Positions 38,655 through 51,420 of a DNA stretch of 64,000 nt are shown here, piece after piece (the stretch's first letter is position 1; each line of letters opens with the position of its first letter). The stretch spans positions 620,001 through 684,000 of the forward strand of contig VTFK01000010.1 of assembly GCA_009617715.1 (NCBI GenBank), written 5' to 3'. Source of the DNA: Plectrocnemia conspersa (Eukaryota; Arthropoda; Insecta; Trichoptera; Polycentropodidae). The notes under the pieces were generated by a model. The model searched no databases. It was not told where the DNA came from and saw only the letters and a list, made by a program, of their open reading frames with translations. The position numbers and the translations under genes were made by a program.

Positions 38655-39353
38655 GTAAGGCTCTCAATTATTCCAATATTGAATAAAATATAAATTAAGT
38701 ATTTAATATTCAATTATATTCGTAATTTTTTTCTCAGTTTGCCGATATCAATTTATTTAATTAATTAGTGTAAAATATTATTTAATTAAAAAATAAATAT
38801 AGGTTAATGATAATTATCTTAATCAATCATAAATTACTTTCATAATTGTTAAACTTTTTGAATTTAATAAAATATTTATAACACAATGCGGTGCGAATTA
38901 CTGATCAGAAGGGCGTCAAAAGAAAAGTGCTTAATTTATTATTTTAGATACTTTTTGATTAAGGATGTCATTTTAGATTTTTTAAATTGCGATTTAAGTA
39001 ATTCAGAAACAAATACGAAACATTTAAATACATTATCAAAATAATTGAATATACTATAGTTTTTTTTGTGCGGATTTGTATATAAATTAAATAACCAGAA
39101 ATAAATTAACCACGATCGATTTATTAAACTGATTAAAATAATATATACAAAAACGAAACATGAACTTCAAAAAAAAATTGCAACGCATATTTGTTTTTGT
39201 GATAAGCGTTAAACGATAATAAAAGGAGGGCCTTTCCGACATTTTGTTTCGTTCAACGCAGGAATTCTGCGAATTTCAGTCATAGTAGATACACTGACAT
39301 ACATTTTATTCACAAATGTTTGACAAAGGCGTAAAAGCATTTTTTTTTGAGAA
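38655..39353 (-). repeat. Interspersed repeat family R1, copy B
   Basis: Inverted copy of 29134-29865, about 9 kb away, in the presumed receptor upstream intron. It differs by small indels; for example the segment between CAATATTGGAATA and ATTGAGA is shorter. No coding frame seen. Confidence 0.78.
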
Positions 39354-41130
39354 AGAGCGTCTTAGTCTCACATTTTAAAATAAAATAACGGCGCATAAAG
39401 GGTCATGGATTTTAGAGCGGTACAAGTCACTCGGGTATATTAATTATTATACAGAAAAAACGACAAATATGTTGCTCAAGTATACAAATTGTTTCATTAT
39501 ACTACTTACAAGATTCTAACATCCTTATAAAGTGAAAGATTTTATTTCCAAAATTTTATTGTAAAATAATTGAAAACGATATTAAATTATATTTTTTAGC
39601 GTAAAAATCTTAGCTTAGATTTGTTTATTTGTATACAAAAAAAAACCCTAATATTTTTAAATAAAACTATTCCCGTGCGACTCTTTTTTATACATAATTT
39701 AGCAGGTGCGCGCGTAGACCAAGGGTCAAAATATATAAGAGGATGTTTTTTCTGATCGTTTTAAGAATTATATTTAATATTGTATATTGAAGATGATTGT
39801 ATACGTATTTGTATATAAGTTAGAAAATATTGTTTTACGAGCGTATTTTAATAGGTAATAAATAATAAATAAAGATGTACATACATAGATTTAATACATA
39901 AAGACAATTTAAGGATAGTTAGGTATAAGAAGACGAGTACGGCTAATAATGTAAGATGGTGTAAATTTGTATAATAATATTCCTAAGACAATCCGCAAAA
40001 ATAAAAATGTAGCGGGTTTTATCAATGGAATAAAGAAGCAGAAAGAATAAATATTGTTAAACTGATATTGACCATTGTAATTATAAATCAATTAGGCTTG
40101 TCAGTTAAATAAATTTATATTAAAAAAAATATATAGATTTACTGTAACATATACAAATAATAAAAAAATCAAGTTGCATATTTTTAAGCATCTTGATTTT
40201 TATTATTAACTTCGACAATATTCTCAATTGTACTTTAGGACCTCGATGAAGTTATTGATACTATATTATTAATACATTATATCATGGGTTACAATCTTTC
40301 AATTATTATTACTTTTCTCCAGATATAAATGAATATTATATAACATGTTAATTTTGCACAATGCTCATTTTTACTTAGAGCTTAAAAAAATATGATTACC
40401 AATTATTATTTTTCTATCTAAATCAAAATTTGTAAATTTCGTAATTTTTAGGGTGGAAACCTAGTAACTTTTTTATTTACTTATGTGTTATTACACTCTT
40501 TCTGAAGAACCGTCTCTCCACATATGCATGTACATATATAAATTGTTGGTCAAAAATCTCATGTTTATTAAAATTAATATTTATTCCTTATATTTTAAAA
40601 TAAATGATTATTTTGTTTCAAAATATAATTTCTGTTGAAAACAAATAATATGAAATTTATTACTTAAAAGTTATCGTTCAGTGAATTTTCCTCATATCTA
40701 ATTTAATTTTTGTCGGATCATTTTACATCATAAAATACACCGTTTGATCGTATAAAATATGCATTAATTTTCCATTTTCATATTGCATAATATTTCGCTG
40801 TTTAGCATAACCCTATTCTTGACAATGTTGACCCTTTTTATCCCGAATCATTAAATGCGAATATTAAAATTTCGTCACGTCAAATATAAATTAGCAAAGT
40901 ATATATTTTACGATGATATACGAAATATATTTTTCAAACATATTAAATAAAATTAGCAACATAATCTGTATCATATTAAATTAGAAAATTTATATATTCT
41001 TAAATCTAAGATATGTGAATATTTAAGTCGATCCAACTATCATACTCACCGATTATACAATGCAATACTTGATACAGTTAGCATATTTTAATATATATTT
41101 AACGTATTCATACCATACACGACATTATAT
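39354..41130. other. AT-rich DNA, nothing recognised
   Basis: No supportable feature. Confidence 0.5.
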
Positions 41131-41841
41131 CGAGACTAACGAGATACTATGGATATTCAGATGTCCTGGGGGCAGTTTAAATGGTTAGCTGTCAAGTGAA
41201 CAGTCATTATTGGCACTTGGTATCGGCACCTTTGTTATCGCATGACAGACGACTCGTGTTCTATTACAATAGCAAAACATTAGTCAAACAGTTTGTGCTG
41301 GTTCAGTTTTATATGGATAAAATATATATAATACTTTACAGTACATATATACTATTTCATTTATTATTTATAAACACAGCCGCAACATCTCTCTCAATCT
41401 CTCTGTTTGTATCTATTTTCTCAATGAATATTTTAGTATGTCGAATTCAACATTAATCGACACCTTTGACACCTTGTACGTTTTTGAGAGTGGATTTAAT
41501 TTCGAATGAAGTCTATGTAAATTATTACCTTTTGGGAGAGCGTTAATGCATTCTGTCCCAAATCCTACAGAATTCGCAATAATAAAACTGGATTTCGTGA
41601 GAGGGCCGTACGCAAACAAACGGAGAGGCTAACTGAATTGAACAATGCAATTAAGACTCGTCAGGACCTTCATCGGGATAAGAAAACTTTGCCGTGCCCG
41701 CTTTTGCTCGACTAATGCATGAAACAGATACATGCGCAAATAAAGGATGGTTTAGAATTAATGAAATCTAATTAAAGTTAAGTATTATAATTAAACTCAT
41801 TTCAGCTATAAAGAATAATGACAACGCTTAATCATATACAC

Positions 41842-42286
41842 CTACACTATAGTTAAAAAAAGCAACAGAAAACCACAAAACCACTCCCACGATGTAAAAA
41901 TTTGAATACATATTAAAACAGAGGCAGTGAAGTATTTTGATTGTGAGATGCAAAACAGCAGAAAGAAAATTAACTTTTTTGTAAAAAACATGAAAACATA
42001 AGTAGATATATGTATAATAAAAATCTTATTAAGGAGTAATAATAGAAAGTTAACCTTTGTACTCGGAAAAAGGAAGGAAAATTTCACATCTATTGTAGCG
42101 CTTTGTTGAAAATTTGTAAACTTTATCTTAGAATAAATTAAACGATCACGCGAATTTAGAATCACGCTGTATATAATTCCACATCCATTCTCCGACTCGG
42201 TTTTGTTGTTTAATAAAGAGATTATATCATCCGCAGAAGCTAAAGACCGTTTTAAATACACCCATTCAGATGGTAATTGCGCCTAA
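41842..42286 (-). other. Candidate orphan open frame (possible exon), uncertain
   Basis: The minus strand is open for about 145 codons from an acceptor-like TTTATTTTAG (just before 42286) to TAG at 41842. It opens AQLPSEWVYLKRSLASADDI, with a mixed-composition first third and then two or three strongly hydrophobic stretches. No known domain and no convincing start codon. Length is unusual for this base composition but still possible by chance in 64 kb. Confidence 0.25.
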
Positions 42287-44329
42287 AATAAATATTATAT
42301 TTTCTCGTAGTCAAAGAAATTAAACACGGGCGTTTTCCTCATATCACTGCACAAAGTAGCGAGCGTTTCAATAACAATCGGTAAAATAAATATTAACAAT
42401 GAGCTATAAATCTACGCATATTTAAGCTGCGAGTTTTCCTGACAAAGAAAGTCTCCGTGAGCTTTCGGTGTATTAAGAGAAAAATATTAGATGAAGTTTT
42501 TCTTTTAAGAAGGCAGCTAGCGTCAATAACGAGAGGAAGTCGAGATCGGTTAACTTCGACGATTGGATATTTATAGAATTTGAAGTGGTTTCGATCAACT
42601 TTTTATTAAGTTTTCCGGAAAATCAAAACGATATTGAAGAGAGACAGATGCCTCAGATATAAAAATGTGCTACTTTTAATCGCGTTTTAATTTTTTTAAG
42701 GTATGTGTTTAATAGTAATGCTGTCAATTTGTCTTCATCGCGTGTGTGAAAATTTAATACTTAGATTTACTCAATAAAAATAACCACAATTGATCTAAAC
42801 CAAATAAAGAGCAATTTCAACTTCCGTTAGGTCAAATTGAGTATAGTTTATTCGTTTAGGTTATTTTTAAACAGACAAATTGAGTTTTATGGACATTTTA
42901 GAGCACCATATAATTTTAGAGGTTAAATAATATTTGCGCTGGTAGAAACATGCATTTCGGTATAATTTCATTGAAACGTTAGTAAAAATATAACTTTATA
43001 CACATTCACTGTAACATATACACTTATTGAGACGTTATATATTATGAAAAGAAGTCCAAAGAATGCGATAAGTCATTTAAAAAGCTCGCGACTGAATTTA
43101 GAGATATTTTGTATGTTAAACTTTTGCTGTATTGTGTTGGTAACACATATATTATAAACTAGTTTAGTTTTAAGATGCTTTAATAAAACATCGTTTTGTA
43201 ATATTTTTTCAAGCCTGATTTTACTAATACATATCAGAAAAACACAATGAGAGCATGGACTATTTTAAAATTGTATAAAAGTTAAGTGAGAATATATTGA
43301 CAAATATTTGTTTTATTAGATAGTACTACACAGTTAAATGACATACGCATATTATCTATTTGTTTACAGTTTAACCGTAAAGAAAGAACATAAGTTTGAT
43401 TGTCGAATCAAGTGAATAAGGATAGTGATTGATTAGAAGATTAAACAAAAAGCAACCACCCTTTTCTCAAATCTTTATTTAGAAGGATCGATGAACGTCC
43501 TTTTCTAGCATATAAAACATTTTATCAAATTTACAGTCAACTCGTTGCTTTACAGCATCTAATAGAATTGCTTGCTTATTCAATCTTTGCTTGAATGTTT
43601 TTTTAAAAATGAAACAGGCGTCTATTTTATAAGATTTATATTTAATCTAATTTTCAACCACTCCAAGCCTGATTTTATTATGTATATACTGTATTTTTAT
43701 TAATATCTGTACAATTAGGATATATACAGTAAAAATATTTATATGTTTCTGGATATTAACTTCCAGTGGGTTATTGGCTATTTATTGTATAATAAGTTTA
43801 AATACCTATCCATATATCTACAAAGCCACGTAACTACATACGTAATATGAAATTAATCGTTCTGTTATATAATAGTATATAATATATACTATTAGTGGTA
43901 GTTATACTTATAATGCATATAATATTACTAGATATTAAGTTCCAAGGAATATTTAAAAAAAAATTTAGATTAAAAAAAATAGAAATTGAGTTAATTAAAA
44001 ATTAATTCAGTAAAAAAAATAAATGATTCAGAACAAAACTTCAAGAAAAACAGAGTAGCAATGACTATAAATATAACAAGCAAAATTCCTGTACAAAAAA
44101 AGCTATGTTAAAATAACTAACCTTTCCTTTATTACGTTATTTTAAGAATACAACTATATACATATATTTTTTATATTTTATATACAAACATACTAATTAT
44201 ATATATGAATATATACTATAATTAAATTAAAGGCGAAATATTTTAATAATATTTTCTAGTACAAAAATGATTTTTAATTGTTGACATTTTAAGGCTAATA
44301 TGTAGTTTTTTAAAATGATTATAAAAAGG
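42287..44329. other. GC-richer patch then AT-rich DNA
   Basis: 42300-42660 is mixed composition (CNE-like); the rest is AT-rich with no feature. Confidence 0.35.
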
Positions 44330-44610
44330 TGTATTATATAATATATTATTTTTGAAGCATTATTTTAAATTATGGCATTTTAGAAAAATTGGCATTATTT
44401 GTGTTACTGGTATTGCATATATTAAAATAGCTCTAATTAATTGCTTAAGAATTAAGATTTTATTTTATATAGTTAGTGCGCTCTTCCTAATAAATATCGG
44501 TCTAAGGGTCGCAATAGCGGCAAGCCCTATAAGCGGAAGTTTAATATATATTTATTAAATTAAAATTTGGAGTCCAGGTGTGAGCCTAGATATTAAATGC
44601 AGCGTTACTG
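44330..44610 (-). mobile_element. Degenerate Jockey-like LINE fragment
   Basis: Nucleotide similarity, with small gaps, to 62630-62900 of the Jockey-like element at the right edge: shared stretches include GTCCAGGTGT..CC.AGATATT and CTGATTAATTG-like sequence, in the same order and orientation. It covers the end of the RT frame and the start of the 3' UTR. The reading frame is destroyed. A second, older copy of the same family. Confidence 0.7.
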
Positions 44611-45039
44611 CGCTGTTCATTTTAATTTTTCAATTTTATTTGTCAAAAAACTGAATTTCCTAATAAAATGAAAAAAATCTTGGAACGGTGATTTATTTTT
44701 TATTAATAAAACTCTTTATAAATAAGATATGCTTGCTTAAAATATTTCAATTAAATAAAAAATATGCTATACTTTTGGACTAAAAATGAATTTTAAATAA
44801 ATATTTTTTTAATGGCATTTATTTTTCGCTTACTTCCTGTGATTAAAAAAAGGTATCTATCCCAATTTTCAAGATTACAAAAAATGTAAAGTATCAATAA
44901 AAAAAATTTGCAATATTTTACAAAATCCCATTACTAATGTATATAAATTAATATTATGTATAAAAACATTTGTGGCATAATACGATGCTGTATATTTCAT
45001 GCGAACGTCTTAAATAATCTTACAGGCAATTTTTCTGAA

Positions 45040-45470
45040 TGTGCGATTTTTTAGGTAAACGATTGCTAATAACGCCGATCGTTTACTTCGATGTTGTTGT
45101 TTCGTTTCGTTATATAAAGAAGAAAAAAGCTTTCTTCATACACAATCGCTATTCGTATTCATAGCACAGTACGGTTGTCGTTTAACTTTTCCGAAATGTA
45201 CGGCTGTGGATATGAATCGGCAAAAAAGCGACCCGGGTTGGGTTCAAGCTCAGTTTGTCGACCTTTTGCCGTGAAATATTAAAATAATGCGATAGTTGTC
45301 TAGCGTGAATTATACAAACATATTCTTGGCGCGTTATGTTGTTTTTTGGTGCTAAAGTCGACTTGTCCTCGCAGACAATCCTCCAATTTCCTTGCTGCTG
45401 TCGAAATGAATTCGATTACGCTGCCCATTTGCAAAACAGGGCTGGCTTTATGTGTTTTAGCATATCCGTA
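45040..45470. other. GC-richer island with inverted GTAAACGAT words
   Basis: GTAAACGAT (45055-45063) and ATCGTTTAC (45078-45086) face each other across 14 bases; GTAAAC is a forkhead-type core. No open frame. Candidate regulatory element. Confidence 0.35.
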
Positions 45471-47009
45471 CATGTATGTAAAGAATGATTCACGAATGTT
45501 TTTACAAACAAAGTGAATATCTAAATCAGTTTTCTGATTTCTATAATAAAAAATATATATTTATACTGGAATGTCTGTCACAATAAAAGTTCGTAAACGG
45601 AACACTAGTTTTATTATTTTTATACAGAAAGTTTTATTCTGTATAAAAAAAAAAAAATGTTTTCTAAAAGGTATGTCTTCAGGGCAAGAATAATCATCGA
45701 CTTTTGAAAAGAATTATCAGCTCAGTTAGGAAAAAAGTGACACGATACGTACTGCTCTTATTTTAAGACATCGCTTGTTTATTAAGGCAAAATTTATTGA
45801 AATTTTTTTCTCGTATTGCGTTATTAGTACGATGCTATTTGCGTATTGAGGTTAGCTTTATTATCTTTGTTCAAAAACCAAATATATCCAAAAGTCGGAA
45901 CAAGAAATTGTTTTTAAAGAATTTACCAGTATTTCTATTGAGACTTTAAATAAAGGAAAATAACCTAAGATTAAATTATGTTGCAAAATTAATATATTTC
46001 TTCATATTAATTAATTACATGTAAAACAATGTTAATGTTACGTAAGAATATTAGCGCTTTATGTATTATATTATATAATGTAATTGAGCGCAACTTTCCG
46101 TTAAAATTGTGAACTGTAATTTCTTGCTCCAAAATCTCATCAAGAATTAAATATGAAAACCACAACTAAACTCAAAGCTTCACGCCAAATTTGGCTAACT
46201 TTACAGCATCTAATTAAATAGTCGTTGCTTTAATTGCATTTTATATTTATTTTTTTGGGAGTAGGGAGAATTATAAAAAAATACTACTTAAATTTATATA
46301 TGTTTTTTACAATTGATTCAATATATAAAAACTATATATATCATATAAGTTAAATGCAATTTTTTGTGTAATATTTAAAAATAATATATTTTTTAATGCA
46401 GTTAATTCTAATGATTGTGTATTAATTTAGTTATATAATTATAAGTGTTTTTTCTTCAAAGATTACTATTACCGGTTAAATTTGTGATGTGTGTTTTATA
46501 CATATCACTATTATTTACGATATAAAAATACGGATGCATATCTGTACAATATTTTTTTATTGGTGTGTGAAATTAGATTAGTTACACACAATATTGTATT
46601 ATTACATTTCAAAAACTGCAGTTTTAAGAACTATTATTTTCACAAATGAATTTGACCTTATAATTATATACACTACACTGAAAAATATAAATAAGTCATA
46701 TTTTGTAAATTGCTCATAGGAAGCAATGGAAAATATTTTAAGATTCTGAAATAAAAAATTAAAATCATGACTTTTATATGTTCCAAAAGGGCATTAATTT
46801 TATTAGGAAAATAACTAGTGATCCCGTCAATAATAATAAATCTTATGATTGCAGAGAATGCATTATTTATGCAAATAGTAAATACGCTTAACTTTATATC
46901 TGGATATTTATCTTAAAAGTGTGGGTATGTGATATTTACTTATGTTTGTTTGTTTTTCTCACTTAAAGTATTATATTTGTACGCTTTTGCGTTGACTATC
47001 TACAGTAGC
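45471..47009. other. AT-rich DNA, nothing recognised
   Basis: No supportable feature. Confidence 0.5.
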
Positions 47010-47350
47010 TGCCAACTTCGATTGTCAACAATTTAATATTTTTCACGCCTTAAATGCAATGTGACGAATATTAACCGAAAAAGCTTTTCGAACAAAAGCA
47101 AATGTCCAGATTCGTCTGTGTGTTAGCCAGAGGCGCAAACAATGTGACGGTAAAAGTGCATTTCAGCCACACTTTGCTCGAAAGCACTGAAATTGCACTT
47201 CACACTTGTGACGGCCTGAAGCAAACACACGCCCTTATAATATATCTAAGAGCAAATGACATCGTCGGAAATTACAGAGGAAACAACATTTCTGTTGCTC
47301 ACTGGTGCTGACCCTTAAAAGGTCTTCCTCGACGATTTGTGTATGTATTA
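47010..47350. other. GC-richer island containing a hairpin
   Basis: Contains AAGTGCATTTCAG (47154-47166) facing CTGAAATTGCACTT (47187-47200) across a 20-nt loop, followed by CACACTTGTGACGGCCTGA. The plus-strand frame 47102-47311 is open but has no domain. Either a conserved non-coding element or a small structured RNA. Confidence 0.35.
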
Positions 47351-48038
47351 TACATATTACAGTAATAAACTAGAATCATAGATTAGATACTTTGATTGGA
47401 TTTAATAAAATATTAATATAAAAGCGATTAATTTGTTACATAATTTATTAAAAACATAGGTAAAAATGGTATCAATGCTAGTCTGAAACATATGTAATAA
47501 AAATCGAAAGCCGATCAATAAATTTGTCACATTTGATAAAAATTTGTACGAAGGGGAACTTATTTTCCATTAAAAAAACTAGTTACGAAACAGTATATGG
47601 CCCTTATTGTTTAGTTAAAAATCAAACAAATTTACACTATTTATAGGGCAATCAAAATTTTTAATATTTAGAGCCTCATTTCCCACAAACTTTTAAAAAC
47701 TGCATGCTACTAACAATTTATGATAACATCTGAACCTATAGCATTTTTTCCGCAGCTCTACTTTTACAGTTGTGTTTAGCAAAAAAATTTGTAAACCAAA
47801 TATCGTAAGCGGACAGATATTACGAGAATTCAAAATATATACAAATAGCGTTGAAAATTTGCAAACTCAATTTGGCAACTACAACCGATTAGCAACGGAG
47901 TATGACTATTACTCGCTAGACGATGTATTTTTGCTGGTATGGAAATATAATTAAATCTTTGTATAATTTATACATAGAAATCATAAAATGTCACCAGAAA
48001 TTTTATTCAAGCGCGAAGCAAAGCAATAAAGCATATCA

Positions 48039-48110
48039 TAACCGTTATAGTGCTATGCAGTGTTATCGCGCTGTTTTCGCTAACTAGTGCTAATAGCAGT
48101 ATAACGGTTA
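48039..48110. repeat. 72-bp hairpin, pre-miRNA-sized
   Basis: Arms TAACCGTTATAGTGCTAT (48039-48056) and ATAGCAGTATAACGGTTA (48093-48110) pair at 17 of 18 positions. Inner pairing is possible between GTTATCGCG and CGCTAAC. Size and shape suit a microRNA precursor or a tiny palindromic MITE. Confidence 0.6.
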
Positions 48111-48659
48111 AATTGGCACTATTCTCGCCTTCCCTGTTTTTGTAATATAATATTTAAAAAGATTTTTTAAGCAAAAGCCACTGATTGATGTATAATAACT
48201 CTGTGCTGCGCGAAAATGACGCGGCAAATATTGCCCCGTCGATTAAGTGTTAGATGAATTCTGTTTCAGATTTAAGTCTTATATTATCAAGTGACATAAA
48301 CAGACGCGCATTCTTATTATTTAAATATTCTCTATTCTATAGTTACATATATATTTTATTCAATTAGTAATTTGAATTTTTTTTAAATATGGATGAGTAA
48401 ATTGAATACAATAGAACATTTTTTCATTAAAAAAATGAAACAGCATCAATCACTGAAAATGATAATACAGATTGCACCAATGAATAAAATAATAAAAGTG
48501 AAGTCAATAAAGTACGCGACTCAAATAAAATAAGTAAATTAAATAAACCTAATGATTTAAAAATAATCGAATCGAATTAAATGAATAACTTAAATATTAT
48601 TGATATAAAACCTGTATCAGTTTCATGACTTAAAATTTCTGAAAATTAATCTTCTAAAC

Positions 48660-49340
48660 AATAATTGGCCATCAGATATAACTTCATATTTTGAATCACT
48701 ATGTATACGATTTTTAAGCTATTATTCCAAAACATGCGTTTAGGAGCACATCGACCAGCAGTTTAAACACAGAGATACAGACGCGCGTTTGCATCATTCA
48801 TCAATAAGGATAAAGTAGACAATAGTGTACAGGATGGCCACACAAAGGCCCTCGTGACGACTAGAAAGAAGCGTTTCACATAAATAACACGCAAGGATTC
48901 TCCGGTGCATTGAAAGAATATTTATTTGTTACGAAATGGTCACGGGAAACAATATATCACCGGAAGACAAAAAGCACATAAGACCACAATATTCCTGTTG
49001 CAAAATTCGACCTCAGAGATGATTATCAAGCAAATGTTATTTTTTAAAGGCGTATACATATTTCGTTGTTCTAAGAAGCAACGAGCGCAATGATTGTGAT
49101 TCGTCAGACTGGTCTTCAATGGAGATATGGCAGATTCGGCTTGACTGGCAAACGCGCTCGCACTTCCTAGCACGATCATCTCAGCATAGAGAAACTGACC
49201 TCCGGAGGTTGTAAACGGCAGTAACAGTGTCTGGACGCTGTGTCTGGTCGCTTACAATACCCCTGAGGATCTTTCATGAAACATCATACCTCCGCCAGTT
49301 TCTCCACCACTGCTCGGAAAAAACGATACTCGTCATCATA
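48660..49340. other. GC-richer, probably mobile-element-derived DNA
   Basis: Mixed composition with broken frames on both strands (48940-49179 minus, 49227-49466 plus). Its look resembles decayed retroelement DNA, but no diagnostic motif survives. Confidence 0.3.
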
Positions 49341-49779
49341 AAAAAGTCACAACCCTTGAGGTTACTAAACCTTATAGCAAATTTACATATCAGTTTATTT
49401 CCATTTATAAAATATTATTTGATACATAATATATACATATATTATAAAACAGCGAATGAAAACTAAATAAAGCGCTTGGTTTTTCTCTGAATTAATCAAC
49501 AGACTGCTATTATTTTTTAATCAATCTGTGAGAAAAAATCAACAAATTTATTATTATTGTTTCGAAATACAAGTTAAAAATACATGTAAAGATATATGGG
49601 GATATTCTGTCAAAATATTTTATGAGGTAATTACTTTTTTGCTAAATATATGTATACACTTTTCGAGTTATACATAAAATTGTTAGTATAAACTTATAAA
49701 ATTTAACATATTACTTTGGTCACTGGGTTAATTTAGGCATAATGACTGTAATTTATATATAATTTTGACACGTAACCCA

Positions 49780-50290
49780 TCAACAAAACGATCTAGGCTC
49801 ATCCAATTAGCGACCATACATTACATCGAAGCATGATTGACGCATGAATCGGTTTTTTGGCATGAATGCAACGTCGAACGAATGGTATATTGCCGGGTCA
49901 CGGCTCGACAGATTATTCGGTTATGACTGGACGTGTGTCAACGCATAAAACGGCATCCAATCGCCGGGGATGACAAAAAGCCGATGTCGGGAAAGCGAGA
50001 ACGGGCAAGGGAAGTGGCCGCGTGGGCGAAGGGACACCGTGGCCGGATAATGGAATCACTTACGGGCCTTTTCACGTTGGCGAGATGCCGACAAAGGCCG
50101 CCGTTTGCTCGCAAATATTGGAAAGTAATCAACGGGGTCGATCGACCCCGAATGGCGGAAAAAAATTCAACCCCCAGCGAAAGGAGAATTTATTTTGTTC
50201 GCGTGGCAATGGATAAACACTAAGGTGGCGGACCCGGCTCTCGAACGTGACGGAGAGGGTTTAAGTGGGGAATAGCTTCCGGCGATTATC
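49780..50290. other. Longest GC-rich island, with an 18-bp palindrome
   Basis: About 500 bp with GC well above the window average. It contains CGGGGTCGATCGACCCCG, a perfect 18-bp palindrome at 50133-50150. Three overlapping open frames (49933-50223, 50022-50216 plus; 49938-50132 minus) reflect lack of AT-rich stops; none has a domain. Best read as a conserved non-coding element or CpG-rich promoter-like segment. Confidence 0.4.
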
Positions 50291-51169
50291 GTACAGATAT
50301 ATGCACATTTACTGGTATGTGTGTACATTAATCACTGGAATAGGCAAAGGCGAGTTCAACATCTATCAAATATACGTTAGTAAATCACTATCAGACGTAT
50401 CCATTTTTTACTGCACCAATAAAATTAGTCTTGCAAAGGCACGTTTAATATTTTCTTGAAAAAACATTTATGTAATAAAGTAAAAAAATATAAACGAAGG
50501 ACCATCTTCGGACTAACAATATTTCTTTCATAAAAATTAACGCAAACCAAAACGCTATTAAAAATAAAATAAAATAGCTGTGCATTGATACAGCTGTGAG
50601 AAACATTGTATTGCACTACTTACCAAGGTTTTACTTATTTATTTTAATTAAGATCATCGTGCCCCAACAGGTTATCCAATGAGCCACAGTCATTTGCGAG
50701 TCGGCTTGTACAGACTTCCGACTTTAACTGGCATTAGAAAAAGATATTGACTCTCAAAGTCGTTCCAAAACTGAGATTCCTTGAGAATAGCTGGATGGTG
50801 AACAGCATTTTTTAATAGACTAAAAAAATGCTTAGCAACATACAGCTTTCTATGATAAAAAACGCTGAGATACAAGAATGGATAAGTAATAAGGAGTATT
50901 TGGTTACTCGTGGATTTCAAATTATTGATCCTGATTCAAAAATGTTGCGAACTAAATGACCAGAAAACTCGAATAACTGATGAATGGTTAAAATATAACG
51001 CGATCCTCTTAATAAAACCGAGCATCTTGGAAGATTTATGGCAAACGTCGTTTACGTGTAAAAAGAACCATGAATTGCTCTCAAAAGGTATACCAAGATC
51101 TTCAGTAAATTGTTTTCTAGTCAGAACGTTCAGAAAAAATCGTAGAAATATTCTGATAGAGAATAAAAT

Positions 51170-51420
51170 CAGAAAAATTATATGTCATTTTCCGACAGTA
51201 AAAAGCAGACATCTAAGCCCATTTCCATAGAGAATCTTAATCAATTTGTAGAAAAAAAGAGTCTGCAATAGATCGAATGCATCTAAACAATCATCATCAT
51301 ACAAAAGAAAACTAGAATTTTAACTGCCGTATTTATGTCATTAATAAATAATGTGAAGAACAGAGAGTTCAGGCTGGACCCTCGTGGAACCCCCGAGGGG
51401 TGTTATGTGTTGTATATATC
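51170..51420 (-). mobile_element. LINE reverse-transcriptase fragment
   Basis: The minus strand reads SGVPRGSSLNSLFFTLF then INDINTAVKILVFF and a decayed YADD region (CMMMIV in this frame), a clear match to the GVPQGSxLGPLLFxLFIND motif. It resembles the fragment at 30.5-31.0 kb (shared INTAV). Flanking DNA at 50640-51170 may be its degraded downstream part, but I could not prove it. Confidence 0.68.

Noticed and set aside
47102..47311. Open frame of 69 codons as a gene
   Set aside because: No domain, and the sequence is better explained by a GC-richer island with a hairpin.
49933..50223. 96-codon frame, and two overlapping frames, as genes
   Set aside because: Three frames on both strands are open together, which follows from low AT content; no domain in any.
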